48,515 bases of DNA. Origin: Acanthaster planci (Eukaryota; Echinodermata; Asteroidea; Valvatida; Acanthasteridae). The position numbers were made by a program, and so were the translations under genes. Under the pieces are notes generated by a model. That model did not search any database and was not told where the DNA came from. It was given only the letters and a program-made list of their open reading frames with translations. The stretch covers positions 151,716 to 200,230 of the forward strand of contig NW_019091531.1 in NCBI RefSeq assembly GCF_001949145.1, read 5' to 3'. This document shows, piece after piece, positions 25,801 through 38,152 of this stretch; within the stretch, counting starts at the first letter, position 1, and each line of letters opens with the position of its first letter.

Positions 25801-28646
25801 AGCGAAAAATGCGGGTTACAACTGAGCTGTCAGCACGGCAAAACAAGAGCTAGACTGTTTTGTTGTCATGAGCAGAACCCAATTTTGTTCTCACGCTATA
25901 CTGGTCTAGGGACATCTTGTCCATAATTGTCAGCGTGAAACACAGAACTATATGCTTTCTGCTGACAAGAGCAATTCTTGTCACTGTGGCCAGAACCCAT
26001 GCATCGAAAATAGTAGCACTTCCTCTTGTCCCCAAACCACGCACGTATCAAGATACATCCAAGGGTGAGAAGGGGAACGTTGCCTCGAGATGAATGTTGT
26101 CACCTTTTTAGGAATTGAGAACGCCAACCTTTCACAGTGAGTGATCTGTTACAGATGGAAAGGGAACAAATTCCCATTTGCTCCCGGCCCCAAAACCTGG
26201 ATATGCCGAAGGCGTGCATCACCATCCAGTGAAGGCTACCTCAAGAAATGTCAGTCATCGGTCTCCAAGATACCGTACGCACAATCAGTGTGCGCCCAGG
26301 ATTTTGTCTTTGGAAGAAGGGGGAGGGGAACTCGGATCCCCTCCCCCAAAAAATTGCTCATGAAGCTCAAGCCTCAACTCCCTCCACCCCCGTCTGTGCC
26401 ACAGAAGACTGCGATGGGCCATGGGGGCTATATCAGAGCTGGTAGTTTAAGATGTAGGTGTGTATCTTTGTTTTTCAGAAGGGTTAAAGAAAAGGGGGGG
26501 GGGAGTCAAGCCCCCAAGCCTGGGGGGGGGCGCAACTGTGCAGCCTAGGCCTAATATAGTTTTTCTGAATAATAGCTAGGCCTATGCCGATGCTGAAGGA
26601 TTGGATCGGTCGACAAGTAGTCAGGTTAGATAGTGTACCGGATTTCGTAAGTAGAAGTTGATATTCTGTGGCGTACGATTTGTCGCGCAAGCCTCGAAAG
26701 AGCTGTACAGAGTACTACGAAATTCACCATCTGTAACATGTAGAAAATGTGCAGCCCTTTCCAGTTGAGGGTGCACTTACTTATCCTGACACCCAACGGG
26801 GCGACTCTTTGGTTTCACATTATTTAAACCAGCCATACTAAGCACACTTAAGACACATTTTGGTAGCCTCCGGTAAGTGTTCTGAATGCACTTACCAGTT
26901 TTACAGTGCAGAACAGCGTGACACAGCCGGCCCAGTCAACTGCAGCTCGCATTGGTCTGCTGTCGCAATTTCATCTAAAGTCGTTCAGTCATCACCGTCC
27001 GCTCTGATGACACGTCATTCTACAATTACAGAAGCCAGGCGTGTCTCTGAAACGCAGACCAATATGCTGCATCAGTAGACAGAGCGACGAAACTGCATAC
27101 CAGTGTCATCCACGGTTTACCCTGTGACAAAAGCAAATGCAGGCACGGAAGTACATGTACGGTTTGTGCAAGAGTAGGCAGCGTGCTGACGTTCACCGCG
27201 GTGACTTGTCGCCAATCGCATTCACTCGCCAGTACAGCCTGGTTTCCATGGTCGTTTGTAGCGCAGACGGCAAGACGCGAAGACGCAGACACTCGCGGGA
27301 GAGACGCTGCGCGACGTCATTCCACTCAAAAATTATCAAACAAAAGGGCGTCCAAAATTCAACATTCAAGGTTCAATGTTGCCGACTGTCTGCGTCAAGT
27401 CGCTGAGTAGGCCTGTACAAACACGCACGCATACAAGGATGCGGTCTGAAGTGCAGAGCATAGCCTACAGTTTTCATTGAGATTGTTCACGTTCAGCTCG
27501 GACAACCGCGCGGTTGCTCAACAAACTGCTGCATTTAAAAAAGACCGAGTTGTCCATAGATATCGCTCTGCGACTGCACGTTCTAGTCAATCAGCTTTCT
27601 CGTTGGGTATGACATCATGGTCTGGCTATTTCATTGTTAGATGGAATTTCAGGCTATCACGGTGAAAGACAGGAATAAGTGGGAAGGTTTGCGGTAGCAC
27701 CATGCGAAGGAAATGTCTCTTATGAATATGAGTATGTGTGGCTCTGAAAAGAACCGGGAATCTGCTGTGTAAAAACGTAATATGTATCGCGCGGCATTAC
27801 TGTATATCGCTTTCTGTTTTTGCTTTCCGTTACCGCACGCGTATGTAAATGGAACCTTCACGGTATCCATTCTACATTTACATGTATATTGTCTTACTGT
27901 AGTTTTTATAATTTTCGTTATAATTGTTTAATCTTAATTTAATACTAGTACAGCACTATTGAATACCCTTCATATAAATAGCGGTCAAGAAATGAATCAA
28001 TCGTCAGTGTTTTCACAAGGTTACAAAAACCTGAAAAAATGGATAATAATTTTTATCTCCATTTTTTTCTACCATTTTACTTCCATTAATCCAAAGAACA
28101 AATCAGCACAGTTCAAAAGCAAAATGCCGTTTACTTTCCTGGTAACTAACAAAAAGCTTGGTCCCTGTATTTCTGTTTTGACAGGGACAAAAAAGCCACA
28201 TCTTTAGCAGGGCAAAAATAGAGAATTTCTGCACCAACAGTGTGTTGTGGGTGTACGCATGCGTGCTAACGATGTTGTGCATGAACACCTGCGCACATGT
28301 TGACATGTAACAACTGGATTTTCTGGTTTAACGAGGTGAAAAAACTTTTTAGTTTTTATTAATAAATTATTCTACAATATATCTGCAACTAAGTATGGAT
28401 CAGCATTTCCCAAGTCTTACATTTCATGACTTTGTAAACAATTCCTCCGTAACATTAAGCTGACCGAAAGTGTGTATTGAAAAAGCTGGTCTTTTCAAAC
28501 GCGCTTATCTCGGATTGTCCGTTTGGCAAGATTTTGAGGTTTCCGTCGCTCCGTGAAAACACCGACGAAGTGTTAAATGTTACCCAGTTTACCTAGCTTT
28601 TCCCTGTTCATCACGCTTGTTACGCTCGCGTGTATCAATATGGCTT

Positions 28647-28741
28647 GTAGAGTTGACATTTAATCCAGAAATAGCGATGTTTCTTTTTCTAGACGTGTAA
28701 AGTTAACATTTAATCGTGAAATAAAGATATCTCTATTTCTA
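28647..28741. repeat. Two-copy tandem repeat, about 50-bp period
   Basis: Copies at 28647-28696 and 28697-28741 share GTARAGTTRACATTTAATC, a GAAATARMGAT block and a TTTCTA end. The sequence is AT-rich and has no open frame of note. Confidence 0.75.
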
Positions 28742-30955
28742 ACCCCAGCATACTCAGCGCTGTCGGCACGGTAGGTTTACCGACTTAACCTCCAACGACA
28801 AGAAGGACCTTGTGGTATGCCGTTAGCGTTTCATCTAGCCCGACGTGGTCTATCTAACAATTCAGTTGGAGCGGCAAGTAAACAACATAAAAATGGCCTT
28901 TGTTTTATGGGCCCTCATCGCTCATCCGAACAGCAGAAGATAATTATTTTTTAGCGGACCATGAAAAGAATTTTCAACATAATGCCATGTCTGGTTTATG
29001 AACATTTTGAGCCAAGTGGCATGACGCCTATTAGCTCCGCCGTGTGTTTCACATTGATAATTTAACGACATGAACACAAAAAAAATCGTTTGTGGAGTTT
29101 ACAGCCCAAGCAAGTGCCCACGTGTCAGGGTTTGGGAACGGTCGAAACAAATTGCATACAAACCATAAATCTCCTTTGGACTTCTGCCAGCCCCTGGGAT
29201 GATGATGATGATGCCATCCAGAAACAAAATCTGCCGGTCCTAAAGTGGACAGACGCAAGATGACAGATCGAGGGTATTTTCTTTTTACGGCAGCCAAGTA
29301 GTGACGACCCGAACCGTGTATTTTTTTGGGGGGGGGCGGGGTAACCCAAGACTGTAGTTCTTCGTGGTCGGAATCACACACGGCTACACTAGGCCCCATT
29401 TGTGAAAAGCACCGACACGAAATGTACACAAAGTGCAAGTATTATGAATATGATTCTGAGATAATTGCTAGTACCTACCAGATGCCCTGGGTGTAGGCTC
29501 CTAGTGCTGAAGTGAGGACTTTCTAAACATGGCAGATGGCATATTCTCCTAGATTCAGCACATCCAAGGCCATAGTCGTAATATACTACTGTCAAAAACA
29601 CCTATACTTGCCCTTTTTAACAGATATTACCAAATAATTGTTTTCACATTTGCGCAGCAGAACGTTAACAAATTTTGTTTATCATGCTTGATCATTCAAT
29701 TCTTGCAGGCAAATATTTTTGATATGATGCAGAACAAAAAACCTTGGCCTGTCATTTTCCTTGCAGTACGTTGCAATTTGAAAAGGGCATTTATGTGCCA
29801 CCATATCAAGTGGATGAGAGAAGGCCCCTCTATTTATCAACTGAAAGCCATTCTGGCGACATTTAGTTCAAACAACAAAGTGTTCGTGACACAACAATGC
29901 ATAGATTTCAATACGAGTCTTTTTCTTACAAGGATATGTTTCTTTTTATTCTCGTTTTGACAATTGAGTTATCTACAAACTTTTCCTGTTTTACTTAGAT
30001 TTATCTATAACAAAAAAACACCTTCAAAACACAATAATGTACAGTACTTATCACTTATATAAGTTATAACTGAATAATATGACTGGTGTCCATCCAACAT
30101 GCACGGTATCTCTAAAGCATAGGTCAACAGGAACCAGTGCAGATATTTACAAGTCAAACTGTTGGCATTTTGAGAGCAACCTACACCCGCTCGATGTATC
30201 CCTACGGGTCTCGTTAGAACTAAACACTCTCAAACTGCTTGGATGCTCAATTGAGCAATCAATTGCCACCATTTCTAAGAAGATTAAATACCGTTCGCCT
30301 TGGGGGCCTGTCTGGAGCAACGGGATACGAAATTTGCAACGGAGGATTTTAAACGACTTCCAATCTGGACTATAAAATCTTGAGCTACTTTCATGTTGGG
30401 CCGGCAATTCAAAGTCAAATGCGGTAGAGTTCGTTGCCCAGGGTCAAGTTTCTTGGAGCTGCTCGACAGAAACAGAGGCCGCCCATCAAATGAGCACGCT
30501 AAGCAAGAAATCACCCGACAACGGAGACGTACAGCAGAACTCTTCTGGAATTATACGACTGGTAACCCATTGGCGCCACGCAAGTCGTGCGGCGTGCCCC
30601 GGTACATCAGAGCAATTGACAAGTTACGACAACTACATGGAATGGGCCCTGGTTTTACTGCAAGAATAGGAGCGAAAAGATACCATAGGACAACAAAAGT
30701 TGAGGAATTAAAATTACAGAAATGACGATTAAAAAATACCAATTGACAACTGTTCTTCCATCAGTGCCCTGAAGTGCCCACAAAAGAAAAACTTCAGGAG
30801 GGTCACTGACAAGTTAAATTGTGCAGCTGCAGGTTTGTACTCCGCAAAGCTCAGGAATGGAAGAGACTGACAGGAAAAAGGTCAATTTTTGCTTCAGCTG
30901 ATATTCACTGTCTAAAGTAAGGAGGCTTTTAGAACCAACGTCTGTAATTGTTGTA

Positions 30956-30979
30956 CAAAAAAAAAAAAAACACAAAAAA
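30956..30979. repeat. Poly(A) tract
   Basis: A run of about fourteen A, followed by CAC and further A-runs. It may be an old retroposon tail, but no recognisable element precedes it. Confidence 0.7.
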
Positions 30980-33900
30980 CAAACTGGAAACCAAGAAAGC
31001 CGGAAAAAGAGTGAGGACCGACTCCTTGAGATTATAACCTGTGGAGGAAAAACATCAGGAAATCGCATGCATTGCGTAATTCCACTGGTGACCATTTCGA
31101 AGTTACGCTCTCAAAAGAGGCCAGGTTTGAAGAAGGATTGCAGGTTGGTTTCCTTTCTCTGACCGAAAAAATCGCAAACCATTTTGGGGTCAAAGTTGTC
31201 CGCCTCCGGCGACAGATAGATGAGACTTGGCTGACACCTTTCAATATGCCAGGCCAGGATTCTCTTTGGCCCAGTTTGACCGGCCTGTCATGTCCAGCTT
31301 AATCCATTCCGAGGAGGATTACCAAGCGCTGGATGTCCTCCTAATATCTCACCACCCCTCGTCGTGACTTTCACCGTGCGACTCACATCCTTGTGACAGC
31401 AAGGCTTACAATGCCAGACAAAAAAGGGAAGATAGAGGTTCCTCTTCAGTAATTCCTCAGCACTGCTTGGAGAGAATATAGCTTATTTAAAGTTCAATTT
31501 ATAACAGCGAGCCAAGTGGCTCCTTTTTGAATTTGCATCGCTTCACCCCCCCCCTTTTGCACGAAGACCGGATTCTTTTAAATAAAATGTAAATAATTCC
31601 AGAAATTGCAGCTGCAGGTCAGTCAGTAAAACTGGCTGTAAATAATCCAGCCACTCCTGGGCGGTGCAATGATCGTTCCTGCAACCAAACATCTTGAATT
31701 TGGTCAAGTCTTCAGTTTATCAGCTCAGGGAAATAGGACCTGGAGCCATTGTGCATAAATAGCCCGTTTTGTTGTAAATCGTTGTTTGGCCAACCCCTCC
31801 ATAACAAAACGAGCATAATCAACGCTCCACAGTTCACGTACACACCCTTCACAAGGAAAGCTGCATGTATAAAGCGAGCAACTTAGGGGAACCACTTCGA
31901 AGAAGGCCAGTAATACTTCAGTCATACACACAGACAACTTTGTCAATGAATTTGCTCTTCCTCGACATTATAAACCTGTCTTCGCAGTTTCTAAATTTAC
32001 TGCTCTTTTCAAGAATGCTTCATAATTGTATTATAATTTTCACTGTCTTCCATGGCAGCAAGTGCATTCAGTCAATGCCTTTTTCTCCCGAAAGCCCTTC
32101 AGATCCATTTTTCTTTCGCATACCAAAGCATATCCGTGAACAAAACCCAGTTGTACCCTGAATATGGCTTATGTGAGAGGTAAAATATAAACGTGATTAC
32201 TACATGTAGCTGCCACAAAACATGGATAAACTATCCGGCTACACTCTGCACTAGAAAAGGATGTTCAATATTACAGACATTGTTGTGGTGTTTTATTGTA
32301 CCACGTGATTTATGTACATGTGCGCATCCCTCAAAGAACTGATGTGTGATAAAGGTCACCTGTTGTTACTGCCTAAAAATTCAAAGTGCAGTCAACAAAA
32401 GCCGGCGATGGACCACGGTAAATCGGACACAAGGCATCTAGACGGGGGAATTTCTCGAATTCTAGCCATGTATTGGAGAAAGCTGGGTCACCTGAACATG
32501 CATTTGTCGATGACAGCCACCACGGGTACATTTTCTGCAGGGGGATGTCGGTATGGACCTGTGCATGGACCTGCAAAATTCCACCAAGCTCCACACCGCT
32601 ATCCGTCCCACACCCCTTCGCCAAACCATTTCATTCGGAGGAGGGTCCATCATCATTTGTCCCCCAAGTTTTATACAGTTTCCAAATAATCACAGTCATA
32701 GTCAAAAAGGGGTGTATTTGGGGGTCATATTTTAGGACCTGATGTGTATGGATGCATGGTTTTAAACTTCATTTTACGTACGTGTGCACCATTACTAACA
32801 AATGCATCCTGGTGTGCATGTAGTTAAGCACTTCTTGCCGCATATCAGGCATGCGATGGGGAATCAAACAAAGGAGAAAAATTCCAAACATTACAGCTTT
32901 GAAGAGTGTTTTTCCATGCATGAGAATTAACCCCCCCCCCAAATGCAAACAAAAACAAAACGCAGAACAAAAAATATGAGACAAAACACCAAAAACTCCA
33001 CCTCCTCAGAGGGCACGTTGCTTGCCTGTTATACAGACTGTAAAATGTACATGTAGGCAGTGCCCAAGGTCAATAGTTGGAAAACAAAAAGTAAAATAAT
33101 AATTAAAAAAAAATCTGTTATTCTAATGTCTTCTTCCCGCACCAGTCACAAAGGTATTGACACACAAGCTATGTGAAACAAAGAAAAAACCCAATGCTGG
33201 TGACGCAACGAATTCATCAAGACATCAAAAAAGGGGCAACATTGCTCTCTGTACTTTGCAGAGTTGACACAAACAGTGAACCACTTCTACGTGCCGACAA
33301 GCTGATGAAAAAAACCCAAAAGGAAACAAGGCTAGGCATCAAGTCTACATGTACCATATAATATTTGTCAAAACCACTGCTTCGGAAAAAGGGCAAACGG
33401 TTGTCAAGATTTAGTGATTCAGCACAGTATTCTTCTTTAAAAGAATCGTTCAGAAAATGTTCGTAACGTTAATCCAGGGTTGCTTTTTAACTTATATGTC
33501 TGAAGTGCTCCAAAATACTCCTTGCATAAGTGGCTGATTTCAAAGAATTGTGGCCATGTGGTCAAAGAGTGTGGCTATAGTTTGCGTCAAGGCCCTGGGC
33601 CAGCCCTTGGCGATATTCATGCCCCACAAAGCATAAATTGAGGCCTAGATGATACAAGAAATCATCCACTTTGCTCCAGGATACAATTCACATTGCCTCC
33701 ACAAATTGACAGGAGTTGCTGGAGGATTTTGGACGACTGAGGCTGTATCCAATGTTTACATCGAGGGAGAAAACGGCATCTGCTGGATGACGGTTGCATC
33801 CTAGCATGGCGGTTAGCTACCAGGCCTGGAGTATGTGAAAGGTCATGTCCAAACATTTATGTACATGCTTACAGTTTTCACAATTTGTTTTTTACGGAAA

Positions 33901-34249
33901 GTACACTGGAAAAACTGTTGAAGGATATGAGGTGTTGTGGAGGTGGAATACAGCTAACCTGATTTTCCTAATGTCCTATGAACCATTAAAAAAAACATTA
34001 AAAATACAACAAAAAACCTTTTCCCGGTCCAAATGTTACACGGAACGTGAGAATAAAATGATTGTACATGTTGTAAATAATGGTATAAAGACAGGTTCAC
34101 GCTCGACTTTCCACACAAGAACAATCCGAACAAAAATTTCAATGTGCATTCAATTTGCTATAAATTTACCCATAATTATTTGTGCCGTTCAATTAATCAT
34201 GCACACATTACTCAGGCTTTTCATACTGAGTTGATTTTGGGGAACTACA

Positions 34250-34400
34250 CACCCCACAAAAGTCACTCGGGTAGACGGGTTCCACTGGTAGACTTTTACT
34301 TTTAAGGGTCCCACAATCGGGTTCCACTGGTAGGCTATAAGGGTCCCACAGAAGTCACTCAGGTACATGTAGTCCGGTTCCACTGGTCGACTTTAAGGGT
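34250..34400. repeat. Imperfect tandem repeat with GGTTCCACTGG units
   Basis: GGTTCCACTGGT is present at 34278, 34320 and 34376. Each is followed by a GACTTTA- or GCTATAA-like block and AAGGGT, twice with CCCAC; AAGTCACTC occurs twice. The spacing is 42 and 56 bp, so units differ by an indel. The repeat lies about 260 bp past the MAP2K7 stop, possibly just beyond the transcript end. Confidence 0.85.
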
Positions 34401-34548
34401 TTGGCGACTTCCAGATCATTTGGTTGAATGTGACTGGGGAGAGTGTGGATCAAGAGAAGGCAAAAAGGGGGTGGGGACTACAAACCCATGTTCCTTGAGT
34501 CCTTGATACTTGGCTCAATTAACGTTCGTACTAAAGTACATTTTTAAA

Positions 34549-34554
34549 TTTAAT
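34549..34554 (-). promoter_or_regulatory. Candidate MAP2K7 poly(A) signal (ATTAAA)
   Basis: The minus strand reads ATTAAA about 110 bases past the MAP2K7 stop. ATTAAA is the most common variant of the AATAAA polyadenylation signal. I see no closer canonical AATAAA. The motif sits in AT-rich sequence where it could occur by chance, so this is only a candidate 3' end. Confidence 0.3.
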
Positions 34555-34661
34555 CTCCCTTACAACAATGCTACAAACTGTGCTTAATTACATGTACTCA
34601 TGTCAGCCTACCATACCACCACATCAGTTCTAAGATACCGGTAACAAAGCCTGCGGTCTCC

Positions 34662-34793
34662 TCACGTGGAGGCCCCCATTTGTAACCGCGGAGTTGAATG
34701 CGACCGCGTGGGCTCCATCCGCGCCATGACGGTGGCAAACCACGTCGCTACGTCCACCTTGGCCAACTCGTAGCGTTTGAAGAAGCTGTGCTC
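34662..34793 (-). CDS. MAP2K7: MAP2K7 (MKK7) last coding exon with DVD docking region and stop
   Basis: Terminal coding exon. After a TTTTATTTCTCCAG acceptor it reads EHSFFKRYELAKVDVATWF, then a short Ser/Thr/Arg-rich tail, and stops at TGA (34662-34664). The KRYE-x-x-x-VDVA-x-WF pattern is diagnostic of MKK7. MKK4 has a different sequence here. In the family this region just after the kinase domain is the DVD site that docks upstream MAP3Ks such as the MLK and MEKK kinases. The tail after the docking helix is about 16 residues and ends in MGAST. It does not obviously match the vertebrate PHLPFF-type end, so the extreme C-terminus looks lineage-specific or may be alternatively spliced. Length and phase fit the preceding exon. 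I am confident in the identity, less so that this is the only terminal exon used. Confidence 0.93.
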   Translation of the reverse strand, partial: EHSFFKRYELAKVDVATWFATVMARMEPTRSHSTPRLQMGAST

Positions 34794-36529
34794 CTGGAGA
34801 AATAAAAAGGATAAAAAAAAAAACCACACATGATTGATGACTTTACAAGTGTACATACTTGTAAGGTACTCCGCATCCGTTTCTAGCCCCCGCAGGTAGA
34901 AATCAATAGACACTGGCAAGTCGTTTATTTTTCCCTTTCTACTTAGTCCTGATTTGCCTAGATAAAAAGATTGCCTAAACTATGGTAATCTATGTGCGAC
35001 ATCTGAAATGTGAGGGGGGTCAGATACTGCTTGGGACAATGTGACACGATCTCCTTCCAAGAGAAACAGAAACAAGTAAATTATTGCGTCTTCTGAACTT
35101 CCAATGGCAGGATGGTGTACAGTATGATTAAATCTATTACATGTATGTACATGTACACTGTCTATTTGTATTACTTTGTATCTCTAAAATTCAAACATTA
35201 CATCACCAAAAATACTCTCTTGAAAAGCATCTTTGAAGAGATGCACTTCTTTTTTTCCCTTTCATTTACTCTTCACGGTCCCCCTCAGCACCCTGCAGTC
35301 AGCAAATCATTGGACATTGTATGACAGTACCAATGACAGAGTTTGGCAACCTTGGTTTCAAACTAATGTGGGCTGACCGTTACATTAAGTAACACATCGG
35401 AATGCTTTTTCACAAAATGCATTTAAAATACTAGTATTGAGACGCCAAAGACCTCAGACCACAATGTCCACGGTGATTTCAGTTCTCAAACCTACTGTGC
35501 AAATCACACCATTCTTTAAAAATCCATTCTTCAATTTGTTAACCTGCACAGCTCAATGGGACCCTGTACACCACTAGCTGCTGGTATCATCACACCGTGT
35601 CGTGAAATTTCAGGAGATTCAATCTTCCCATGGAGAAAGTAATGTGCCCGATCCAATTGGATTCATATTCCATTCAGAGGGTCTGCCTACAAAACGCGGC
35701 AATTGTCTGGGGGGGGGGGAACGGAAGAGACACAGACACCCTGGAGTGTCTGAGCGGTGTCTTTCAATATTAAAAGGACCACCTGAAAACCCAGGAGTGC
35801 TGTGTGGTTGGAGCGCACTGTATCGGTTTACTGTCCGACTTGAAATGGGGGTTAAACATGCACATGGGCACATCAGGTGACCAGGTGAATGTCCAGTGAA
35901 GCTAAAGAGTGATTTGTCTTTCACCTGCCAATCCATGCAGTGCAATCAGACAAATTGAACAATATCCCCAGGCAATCTCTGCACCCAGGGGGGAATCGTG
36001 GCATGTTTATATCACTAAAGTTCCCCATCTGCATGGAGAATGATCCGATATAGACAGCACTCTCCTCCCCTCCCCCAACAAAATTAGAGTTTTTTTTTTT
36101 TTAGAACTTCTATAATACTGTGGTAACTTTCCAAAATTCCAGGTATTATTTTCTTTCTACTGTTTTGCCATGGCCACCCCAATCTAACTGAAAAGAGTGA
36201 TGAATCCTACAAGTTGTACATGACTCTGAAGTTGATTGATGACACATGACTGAATTAATAACATTCCCTAACTGAGACTGTCAGTTTACATTTGTATCAT
36301 TTGCATTTGCATAAAATATGAACTAGTCTAAAGAAATCAATGCAGCGCCCATGTATGAAGTGACAACAAATCCGTCAATCATTTCTTGTCCCTAGCGCCT
36401 GCAGCAAATGGCATTTCAATAGCAAAGGATAGCCAGAAAAAAAAAAAAAAATAGAAGTACACTTCAGACTTCAAATTAGTGGGAGGTGGCTAAAAACCAC
36501 ATGCTGATTTCCAACATGCATCACATGCC

Positions 36530-36588
36530 TTAACCCTAACCCTCCTCAATCCTTCGCCTGTTGGAGGATTGAGGAGGGTTAGGGTTAA
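36530..36588. repeat. Perfect 24-bp hairpin carrying telomere-like repeats
   Basis: The arm 36530-36553 begins TTAACCCTAACCCTCC and is followed by an 11-base loop and its exact reverse complement at 36565-36588. The arm has two CCCTAA units, the metazoan telomere repeat. Perfect pairing over 24 bp in otherwise diverged intron sequence suggests a recent or maintained palindrome. It lies in the last MAP2K7 intron. Confidence 0.9.
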
Positions 36589-36865
36589 TGTCATGAGCAA
36601 TCATGGCAGGTAGTGTCTTTTCTTCACAGGGCCAAGGAAAAGTCCTAAATCTGTAACTTTGAACTGGCCTGAAACATAATGACATCACGCATTGTTAACC
36701 TGTGCGCTTGCCTAAGGGGGTCCTGTGAATTGCGTCCCCACCTCAATGTCGTAGCAAAGCACACAGGTCTGTTACTGCCTTCCAACACTGTACAGCAGCT
36801 GGCTGCCCTTCCCAGTTGCACGCAACGTTTAAGACCAAAATCGAGACCATAAAACTCACTTCCTG

Positions 36866-37609
36866 AGGGTCTGTTTCTTTCACACTTATTCTGGATCGAG
36901 ATCGGCGATCTGTCGTTGGTCCACTGACATCCTAGACTTGAATCAAGTCGGACTCACATGTGCATGTACGGTGCTCTTCCCCAGTCAGCCATCTTTCAGC
37001 CTGTATGCACTACACAGTCATCATCCTCGGATCTGCCCTCATTTGATAGCCTTTATTATACAATGTTTGTCAGTAAGTCCGACTTGACGGATAGCCTATT
37101 GTACCCCCGTCGGTAAAATGGACATGTAGTTATTCATAACTGCATATGAACAACATTATCTTGTATAATGTATACAAAATTTTCACCAGTCAAAGTAGTC
37201 AGACTTGTAGACTTGTATCGACTTGTATATGGAATTTCCACCAATCAAAGTAGTCAGACTTGTAGACTAGCTCATTATAATGCAGGTATGAACGACATGA
37301 AAACAAGTCGGGTAACGTGATTGGCTGCTCCCACTTTTGGTTTTGATGAGCCCATTCGCTGTGTACAAACGGTTAGCAGATTTGTCAAGTTGGGATTTCT
37401 GAACTGAACTAGTAGTAATAAGTGGACACAAGAGGGCGCGAAGCAAGTAATGACGCGCGGTCTCAATATGTACCCAAAGCAGAAACGGCGACGTCAAAGA
37501 GATCCCGACTCGAGACAAGTCTACTGACATCCGAACCCGCCTCAGTATCATGGGGAGAGAATCAGGGTTGGGGTAACTGATCAAGATCCCCATGAGGCAA
37601 ACAGGCCCT
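36866..37609. mobile_element. Element with imperfect inverted ends, AGGGYCTGTTT type
   Basis: The left end reads AGGGTCTGTTTCTTTCACAC and then GGATCGAGATC. The right end, reverse-complemented, reads AGGGCCTGTTTGCCTCATG and then GATCTTGATC. The ends are about 744 bp apart. Sequence like the right end also occurs at 16.22-16.34 kb (GATCAAGATCC followed by CAAACAGG, and CTGACA..CCGAA..CCCGCCT), so it belongs to a dispersed family. A 33-bp direct duplication (37181-37213, 37236-37268) lies inside. Coding sequence was not recognised. Confidence 0.45.
37181..37268. repeat. Direct duplication of 33 bp, 55-bp period
   Basis: Two copies of a segment containing CAAAGTAGTCAGACTTGTAG occur at 37181-37213 and 37236-37268, with two mismatches upstream of the shared block. 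GACTTGTA is repeated again between them. Confidence 0.85.
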
Positions 37610-37747
37610 GGTTTATTACCCTTCTAGAGGCAACCCTCTGCCTTAGGTGGCAAATACCAACATTCTAGAGTTATGACCAATTCTGAGCCCCACAACTGAT
37701 GCTGATACAGTACATATATACCTATGGGGGATATGTGTTTTTGTGGG

Positions 37748-37860
37748 CATACATTGGCATGTACAAACACATGTACATGTCATTTTGAAAATACTGTACT
37801 GGTGTTAATCCGAAAAAAATACATGTATATGTAGGTACTACATGTACATGTAGGTGCATG
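37748..37860. repeat. Cluster of ACATGTACATGT motifs
   Basis: Several ACATGTACATGT-type palindromes and shorter ACATGTA units lie within about 110 bp (near 37771, 37822 and 37841). Similar clusters are at 35136-35158, 39847-39869, 41309-41330 and 47980-48265. Confidence 0.85.
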
Positions 37861-38096
37861 GTGTTACTAAACACTGCCCTGAGTTGTCCTGTTTAAAAGC
37901 GGCCAGGCAACGGGTAAAAAGCTAAACTTGTGTACATGTACATGCTACTGACATGAATGGTGTGGGCAACGAGCCTTTGAAGTTTGAAGAAAATGAGGGC
38001 CATCGGAATGCCGCGGTCCAGTGACTTAAACTTGTCTGCTGAGTGGTATCTTGTTACAGCAGCAATCAGAATGAGAGGATTTCGCCATCTTTTTGT

Positions 38097-38152
38097 GTGA
38101 AAAAAAAAACAGAGAGGCAGGAAAAAAGAAAAGAGAGGTAGAAAAAAAAATA
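38097..38152. repeat. Polypurine tract
   Basis: Mostly A with GAGAGG blocks on the plus strand, about 55 bp with few pyrimidines, inside the last MAP2K7 intron. Confidence 0.8.

Larger units (their letters stand above)
25801..34249. other. No supported gene, 8.4 kb upstream of the MAP2K7 3' end
   Basis: It holds G- and C-runs (26490-26530, 29325-29340, 31546-31556, 32931-32941), the duplication at 28647, poly(A) near 30957 and a CpG-richer patch at 26860-27440. Successive plus-strand open frames at 30079-31302 give mixed protein-like text with no family I recognise; they may be an old unidentified mobile element. ACATGT motifs become frequent from about 32 kb on. Confidence 0.5.

Noticed and set aside
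27099-27215. EGF- or follistatin-like cysteine spacing (PCDKSKCRHGSTCTV) on the plus strand
   Set aside because: Only the first few cysteines fit, the rest of the domain is absent, and no splice sites frame it. Probably chance.
29049-29438. 129-codon minus-strand open frame with a His run
   Set aside because: The His run comes from a short GAT/ATG repeat, and neither the start nor the rest of the frame shows a family.
30079-31302. Successive plus-strand open frames, possibly a gene or retroelement
   Set aside because: The translations match no family I know and the minus strand is equally open. Left as unassigned sequence.
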